Source: Dastarcus helophoroides
Lineage: Eukaryota; Arthropoda; Insecta; Coleoptera; Bothrideridae
Direction of reading: 5' to 3'
DNA: 64,000 bases
NCBI GenBank assembly: GCA_028583605.1
Contig: CM053327.1
Coordinates: forward strand, 22,245,629 to 22,309,628
A program made the translations under genes and the position numbers. This document shows positions 57,795 through 64,000 of this stretch, piece after piece (positions within the stretch are counted from its first letter, which is position 1; every line of letters starts with the position of its first letter). The notes under the pieces were generated by a model. The model was given only the letters and a program-made list of their open reading frames with translations. It was not told the origin of the DNA and made no database searches.

Positions 57795-58712
57795 AAATTG
57801 ATATACACATCTTGCCCCCTAGTTCCAAGAAAACAAATACAACAATACTTTCTCAAACTGCCAAGCTATTATCTTCAGAGAGACAAAAAAATACATGCTG
57901 AAGTAAAATAAAATCCTCATTAACTTTGTATCTACCTAACTTTGTAAATTGGATATTAGGTCCATATGTGAATAAATTTTTGAATATGAAGCACAACTTT
58001 TTCTAAACCAATTTGTCCGAATATATACATAGTTTGTGGGATGAATTCGATTCTATTCATCCCCAAAAGTAAGTTTCGCGCGAAACCACGACAGCCCGAA
58101 AGAATAGTTTCTATAATGAACGGCGATGGAGCGAGCGCTCTGAAGGGAATCTTAAGAAAACTTTAGTGCTGAAAGGGGGAATACGTGTGGGAGAAACGGC
58201 CAAGACGGAATGGAATAAAGTCGACATTAAATTTCATTTTCTCTCGGCGAAAGTCTGCAAGTTTTGTCGACGTTGCTGTCGCATCTCAACGACCCTTTGC
58301 GTCAAGCTGATATACGGTGATATCTTTTCTCATGAATTCATACTAATACAGTGACCTTGTTTCAGTCCTAATTTTCAAATTCGAATAATTCTAGAACAGT
58401 AAAATTGAAGTGAAGAAACAAATAGCATATTTAAGTTCTATTTGAAATATTTATTTTCCTTGGCTAGATCACGCCATAATATAATGTATATAATTTTATT
58501 TCAGGTAAGCAGAGAACGCTTTCAACTTTCGATCTACGCATGGGAATGGATAGATTTTTGGAGAAAATGGTCAAGTTTGACATTAAATTAAGTAATATTT
58601 CAGCATCTCTCTGAAGATGATAGCTTGGCTATCGAAACGCGTTAGAGCAACCTTTGTTGTGTTTTTTAATATATCTTGGTTTCAGGGGACAAGATTTGTA
58701 TTTCAATTTTTA
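57795..58712. mobile_element. Foldback repeat, copy F, with a 0.7-kb interior
   Basis: The left arm (GAAAATTGATATACACATCT to CCAAGCTATTATCTTCAGAG, 57795-57885) is decayed. The right arm (58606-58712) is the best preserved of all: CTGAAGATGATAGCTTGGCT, ATCGAAACGCGTTAGAGC and GACAAGATTTGTATTTCAAT. The arms enclose a GC-richer interior (58020-58560) absent from the compact copies. Confidence 0.65.
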
Positions 58713-58714
58713 GC

Positions 58715-59920
58715 TATACGTTCCCGAATATTCGCCCTTTTAAAATGAATACTGCATATGAGGCGTTTGATTTGATTTTATCCCAAACTTGAGAAAAGCA
58801 ATGACAGCGTGTTCCATTTAAAAAATAAAGTTGATAACACTTTTGTCGAAACTAAAATATTATTTTCATGTTTGAAAATTCATCTTTGCGGAGTGCATTA
58901 AATGTGGCAAGTTTGAAGATTTTCTCTTCATAAATACCATCAGTATGTTACAGCCGATAGTTAGTTGAGGGGGAAGGAACGATAGTTCTCGGGAAAAAAC
59001 CAAACTGAACCTGAGGTATTCACACAAATGTGGTACATATGCTTCAACTATGATGTTTTATAAATTTGAAACATATAATCACAATGCACCCCAAACTCTT
59101 TTATAATAAATTAGATATCTTTTTCCATGTACGAACCTAAGCAGTCTTCGAAGATTTTACCAAAATCCACAAAAACAAATATCACATTGAGCCATAAAAT
59201 TATCGACTTGAAATATATTGCCATTCGTTTGGTAAACGTGCACGGCCCTTAGCGGCACAACCATTGCGCTTGGTCACCAATATTAGCACATCCATCACAC
59301 GGTGACACATTTATAACGATGGCATTACTAACCACACCTGACAGTGTCATCGGATCATCGAACGCCGCCAAGGCACACATAACTAGATTGAATTTTTAAT
59401 ATTATATTGATCATTTGAGTGGCGGATATTCGAGCCCATCCATGTGATGGCTCATCACGATATTGCGCCCGACCTGACCAAAAATGCGTAACTGAATTAA
59501 TAATTGACATACATGTCGATATGCTTTTAAATATACATTGAACACAACGGTATTGCGTGTTTAATGATTTTTCCAGTTGGAAATCTTTTGTTTTTCCTTC
59601 GTTTGACAATGTTCTTTTCTAACAGTTTATACAATTATAATTATTCACGTCAATATTTGCCTTATCGATTCTTGGTGTTTTCATATAATATATATTTATA
59701 ATTATATCATATACATGACCTTAATTCGCACCTAACAAAAATCTTCAATATAGACATCACTCTCGCCTCTCTTATATCAGATGTGAATTAAATATTTCGC
59801 GGAATTTATCCTTAAAAATGAGAATTGACCAGTTTCGAAAATTTAGTTCAATCACCGATTTACAATTTTGAAATTGTTTGGGTATTGCATGGTTTACTAA
59901 TTTTTATCTCCCCCAAAAAT
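58715..59920. other. AT-rich stretch with a GC-rich island
   Basis: 59225-59480 is GC-rich. On the minus strand GGATGGGCTCGAATATCC is faintly B-box-like, but no A-box or tRNA fold was found. It may be an unidentified short repeat. Confidence 0.35.
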
Positions 59921-59923
59921 TGC

Positions 59924-60740
59924 TAAAGTGCGCCAAAAACTAGACCTCGTCAATCAGATTTACGAAACGTTATTAAGATTTGAAGTCTATTTTGTATGGT
60001 TAGTGGACCCAATTCTGGGAGATAATCAAGAAACTCGTGGAGCATCTCCGTCTAATATGCCTAAAATAAGAATACTCTTGCGTTATTGTGCAAACCCTAG
60101 TATTCAAAATGAAATACTGAAGAATTGGGATGCATAATATCTACGGTATCCAGAATATTTCACGAAATATTGGAGCATATTGTAAAAAAAACTCATCAAT
60201 GAATTCAGTTTTCAAGAAAGAGTAAATGAAATTATAGCAGCGAAGGTGAAATGATTGGGCAAACATTTCCCAATAGCTATTTGGGTTGTCCACCCAATTT
60301 GGAGACGAATATGTAAACAGAAGAGATTTAACTAGTTTAGATGTCCAAGTTACATGCGAGGTTAAAACTAATATTGATGCAAGATAACCTAGGTCAATTC
60401 TTGATTTTCGTATACGAAAAAATTCGGCAGTGTGTGAAGACATTGTGTGTGGAATAATGCCATATCTGATGACTTCCTACACCAAACTCGAGGAGGAATA
60501 TTAAAAGAGCCATTTGGGCAGTTAAGGCCAAGACTTCCTATTCTGAAATATGGATGTAAAGTAAAACAAACTACTATTCCAAAAATCATAATAGCATGTG
60601 TTGTGTTACATAATATTGCCAAATATCCAAGAAACGCAGACTTTTGAAGATAAAGGTGAGAAAGTAAAAAATGTGCTACATAATTTACAACAAGCAGAAA
60701 CTGAAGTTTTTCGCACCCAAGAAGAAAAATGGCCCATGTA
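59924..60740 (+). pseudogene. PIF/Harbinger transposase remnant (HARBI1-like)
   Basis: An N-terminal-like piece at 59928-60137 reads VDPILGDNQETRGASPSNMP, then IRILLRYCAN, comparable to the L.PLL......LS...QLLIALRFYA block. At 60310-60335 a frame reads NRRDLTSLDVQV, like the R..FTS..VQ block before the first catalytic Asp. At 60500-60640 it reads KEPFGQLRPRLPILKYGCK, then TTIPKIIIACVVLHNIAKY, matching the E..FG..K.RF..L......II.AC..LHNI C-terminus. The region between has lost the catalytic D..D..E segment and contains several stops. Confidence 0.75.
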
Positions 60741-60744
60741 ATGT

Positions 60745-63700
60745 ATAATGATATTTAGCTTTTCATAGAATTTTTTTTTACCAGTTGCTTCCTCCACAAA
60801 TCCAGATTTTCACTTACCGTTTTTTAAGGATTGGCAATATAAATTACCCCAAGTTGCGATTACGTTGGATCCCAATCTGTCAATCGCTGTTTGGGGCAAT
60901 CTAGAAGAAGACTAACAATCTTTAGCAAATGATTACTGAAAATCTAGATTTGTGGAAGCAACTGGCAAACATTTAGATAGCTATGATATTATTCATACAG
61001 GATGTACTTAAATTATTAAACGAGCTCGCAATGATAGATTCTTTATAACCTTCTGACACAAAAACTGTAATAGACTTATGTCAAATCTTTAACGGTTTTC
61101 AAGCTATACTGTAATGAAATTTTGCAAAAAGATCCACTATATGAGGCTCAAATTTTATTAAACTCATAAATAGTCACTCTAAATCAAGGAAATTAAAAAA
61201 ATAGCTAAAAGTTTCTTGGCCATTGCCAGTGAGGCGAATGTGCAAAATAGCTTTTTTTCTATTTGCAAACAAAAAAAGCACACTTGTCTGTTTAAACTTT
61301 GCACAATATCTTTTATTGTTTTAAATTACCGCCAAAGAAAATGGTGGTTTAAATCAGGCAATCGGGCACACCAGTTAATGGGGCCACAAGGAGCATATCC
61401 TATTCATTTATTTAAATACTTTCTACGCAATATTCCTCGTACGTACCATGAAAAGTAGTGGAGTGTTGTCTAGTTGAAATCACATGTTACAACCTACAGT
61501 GGGTTAATTTGAGCAATTTCTAGCAAAAACCAAGAAGGACTGAATTTTTCCGACTAAAGCTAAATAGCTCAATGAGCATTTCATTAACAAGAATAAAGCT
61601 TATTCTTGAAGGAACTATTGATTATAATCCCCATATATTTCCCATCTCATGCTGCAGCCTTTAGAACGAAAAGGTGTTCAAGTACAATAGTTGCACAGTG
61701 AGATTTAGTATATTTGCGACTGGCATAAAATTTGATAATTTGAAAAATTAGCCATGTTTATATAGAAAAAGTTAAGTTTCTTATTTAAGATCAATATCTC
61801 ATTTTAAAAAATAACATGCGGCTCGAGACAGAATCTGTCATCAAATAAAAGGTATCAGACATCCGTGCAGTAAAATCAGCAAAATTAATATTTTTGTTAA
61901 TTTTTTATTTACTTTGACAAACTTGAGCCTTATCCTATTTTTTTTATATTGAATGAAGTATGAACTGCGATGTTCTTCAATTTTTGGCTGCGTCTAGCTG
62001 CGTTTTTTTTGCCATAACGGTTTAAACATAATGATGCAGATGAGAAAAATGCCCACTCTAGGAGTTAACGGCAGATTCAATTTGACTCATATAATTTCAA
62101 ACCTCTTGCAACCACCTTATTTTTGCAAAAAAATAATTATCCAATGTTATATTACTTTTATATTGAATTATCTCCGAATTATGTTTTTAAATTAGTTATA
62201 AATTCAACCCCTGATACGCAACCTAATTTCTTTGTGATAATTTTTTCAATATTTTTCTGTAATGACCAACTATTATTAAATAAGTTTCATAATTTTCAGA
62301 GTTTTGACCAAAAATTATTTATTTCGACCCACTGTGCAACGTTGTAAATAACTGGCAGTACCGGAATTTATTTTGTTTTCAGTACCTGCTATCGTAGCTA
62401 GCTTCGAAACTTCGAGTAATTATACAAGGTTTTTGTCTTAGAATGTTATAAAGAATTCGACATTACAAGCTTCTGCAGAATATTTCTAATCAAATAATCT
62501 TATTTTTTTTAAATAAAAAATCATATATACAACATAGAAAATTGATTTAATCATTAAAAATTACAGTATGATTTATTGCCAACAGTGTCAATTAGAGTGG
62601 TGGTCGTTTATTGACTTCTATAGGTTGAGGACAAAATATTGTTGCTTTATTAAAACTACGCATTAAACTTGAGTAGTTGTCAAATACTTTTTTTTGTCTG
62701 ACTCATCTGGCCTTTACTGATAATTTTGGAACAAGTTTCTTTATAGAAATCTTGACTTTTTGAGATGGTGACAGTCAAGTGTTTGTATGGCATAATCTCT
62801 TTATAGGTAGCAATGGTGAAATACCTATTCTAATAAGAATTAGGAGGCACACAAAATAGTAAAGTAATTTAAAAAACAATGTTATTATTTCCCACTTGGA
62901 ACTGAGTTAATACAGGACTTGTGTCACCATTTATAGCTTCCAACGTTTTTTCCCGAAAATAGAAGACAGATGGGTTTATTAATCTTATCTGTTTTACTCT
63001 TCAATCGAGTTTCCATATTATTTACTTTTTACATAACAGTCTTATGATATAATCGTTTCCCAAATAATGTTCCATATTCTTCAACTATTTTACCTTCTTC
63101 ACCTCCTGACATTTTTTATTTAAGAATAATCACAAATTAGTTTAAGATTCGTTCATAATATGTGCACTTCTTAGCTCTTAAAATGTAGGCAAATCCACTG
63201 CAAATTATATTCGTTCTCGTCTCGTAAATAGTACAAAATGTAGAGAGAGTACGTTACGTTCCTAATCTCAAACGTTAGTTTCAGACTGTATCACACTCAT
63301 ATCTACAACGCCAGTAGAAGACTAGAGTGAAGAGAAGTATGGAAAATAGCTGGACGATTAAGACATTTTTATAAGAGTTGGAAAATTCTGACCACCAATA
63401 GTCTTACTTTATTGTGGCTAAGGGGCGTTAACGCCTGATTTGTTAGAATACTTCCATAAGCTTTTGACTCTTAGTGAACTAACCCCACTCATGACTGGAA
63501 GAAATGAAACGCATTTCTACATCTATCGATGACATTTTAAAATCTGACGCTATTTTCTGAAGCCTTAAATGATTAACTCTTATTCAAATCTTTTATTATT
63601 CTGTTTCATACTAAGTTTTAAAGGCTATTTTGAAATAGAAGATTGTGGGGTCGCTACCAGCTCAATTTAGTAAAGTTATTGACACAACTTGACTTAGAAA

Positions 63701-64000
63701 ACACCCATTTTCTGACCTCTATAAGCACGAAACGCAAAAAATAATTCAGATTTTCATTCAATGACAAAATGAACAAATATACTTGTGTTTGTTTTGGTAT
63801 AAATTTTGTCCTAGTAATACATGCATTCAAAAAAAAGGCTGATGCCCTTAGTCTTTTTGGATGATTTTCTCAGTGGGTAGTTCTTATAAAGGTTGCATCT
63901 CCAATGTGTTTCAAACAATAATCTAATTGTAACATTTGGGTTTCGTTATCAATTATAGCAATACCTGTTTGCTTCCAGCTAATAAATGACTCTATTTGGC
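60745..64000. other. 3.3 kb without recognisable genes
   Basis: The frame at 61216-61458 is mixed in composition but no domain could be supported. The rest is AT-rich. Confidence 0.4.

Noticed and set aside
58611..58638. Hammerhead ribozyme in the foldback arm (CTGAAGA-stem-GAAAC)
   Set aside because: There is an extra T between the CTGANGA block and the stem, no clear stem III or UH cleavage site follows, and changes in copies B and C break the stem instead of covarying.
59225..59480. 5S rRNA or tRNA gene on the minus strand
   Set aside because: GTCGGGCGC and a B-box-like GGGCTCGAAT occur, but neither a 5S alignment nor a cloverleaf can be made.
61216..61458. hAT dimerisation domain
   Set aside because: FLAIASEANVQNSFFSICKQ superficially resembles the SE..FS block, but the rest of the frame does not follow any hAT pattern.
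1..64000. LTR retrotransposons, viral or bacterial genes, CRISPR arrays, mitochondrial insertions
   Set aside because: No protease/integrase motifs, paired LTRs, regularly spaced repeats, gene-dense operons or recognisable mitochondrial proteins were found on either strand.

Overview
The window reads as AT-rich animal nuclear DNA, most likely from an insect with a large, transposon-laden genome. The non-LTR retrotransposon proteins resemble the endonuclease/reverse-transcriptase families common in beetles and other insects, but the species cannot be fixed from sequence alone. There is no intact protein-coding gene, no bacterial-style operon and no CRISPR array. Nearly every recognisable protein is a broken mobile-element remnant. 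The rest is AT-rich intergenic or intronic DNA.

Layout. About 1.75-3.2 kb: 3' part of an RNase H-bearing non-LTR element (+). 3.9-4.1 kb: a TA-flanked MITE. 5.35-5.5 kb: first copy of a foldback repeat found six times here. 5.7-7.3 kb: RTE-like reverse transcriptase (+). 7.8-8.65 kb: a Harbinger-like MITE with TTA target duplication, a second copy of its right end, and a tRNA-like segment (-). 11.2-14.6 kb: a region bounded by inverted repeats that holds a hAT transposase remnant and 2 kb of degenerate AAATTT-type repeats. 14.8-16.2 kb: a TA-flanked MITE split by a complete Helitron-like element, which itself contains an AAT microsatellite and about 61 bp of 18S rRNA sequence. 17 kb: a 76-bp CT microsatellite. 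22 kb: mariner-type transposase scrap (-). 23.55-24.93 kb and 36.6-37.2 kb: two long palindromic TIR elements. 28.85-31.3 kb and 50.2-50.9 kb: two copies of one Jockey/CR1-like element (+). 42.75-43.2 kb: two short segments (-) that look more like host exons than transposon. 46.45-47.5 kb (-) and 55.8-56.2 kb (+): 3' ends of RNase H/zinc-knuckle non-LTR elements. 59.9-60.7 kb: PIF/Harbinger transposase remnant.

The elements do not act together as a system; the theme is layered insertion and decay. The observations most worth checking are the 18S rRNA fragment inside the nested Helitron-like element, the two long palindromes that could be transcribed into hairpin RNA, the six-copy foldback family with a conserved stem-loop and GAAAC core, and the serine-rich candidate exon at 42.75-42.89 kb. 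Families were assigned from remembered motifs, without any database search.
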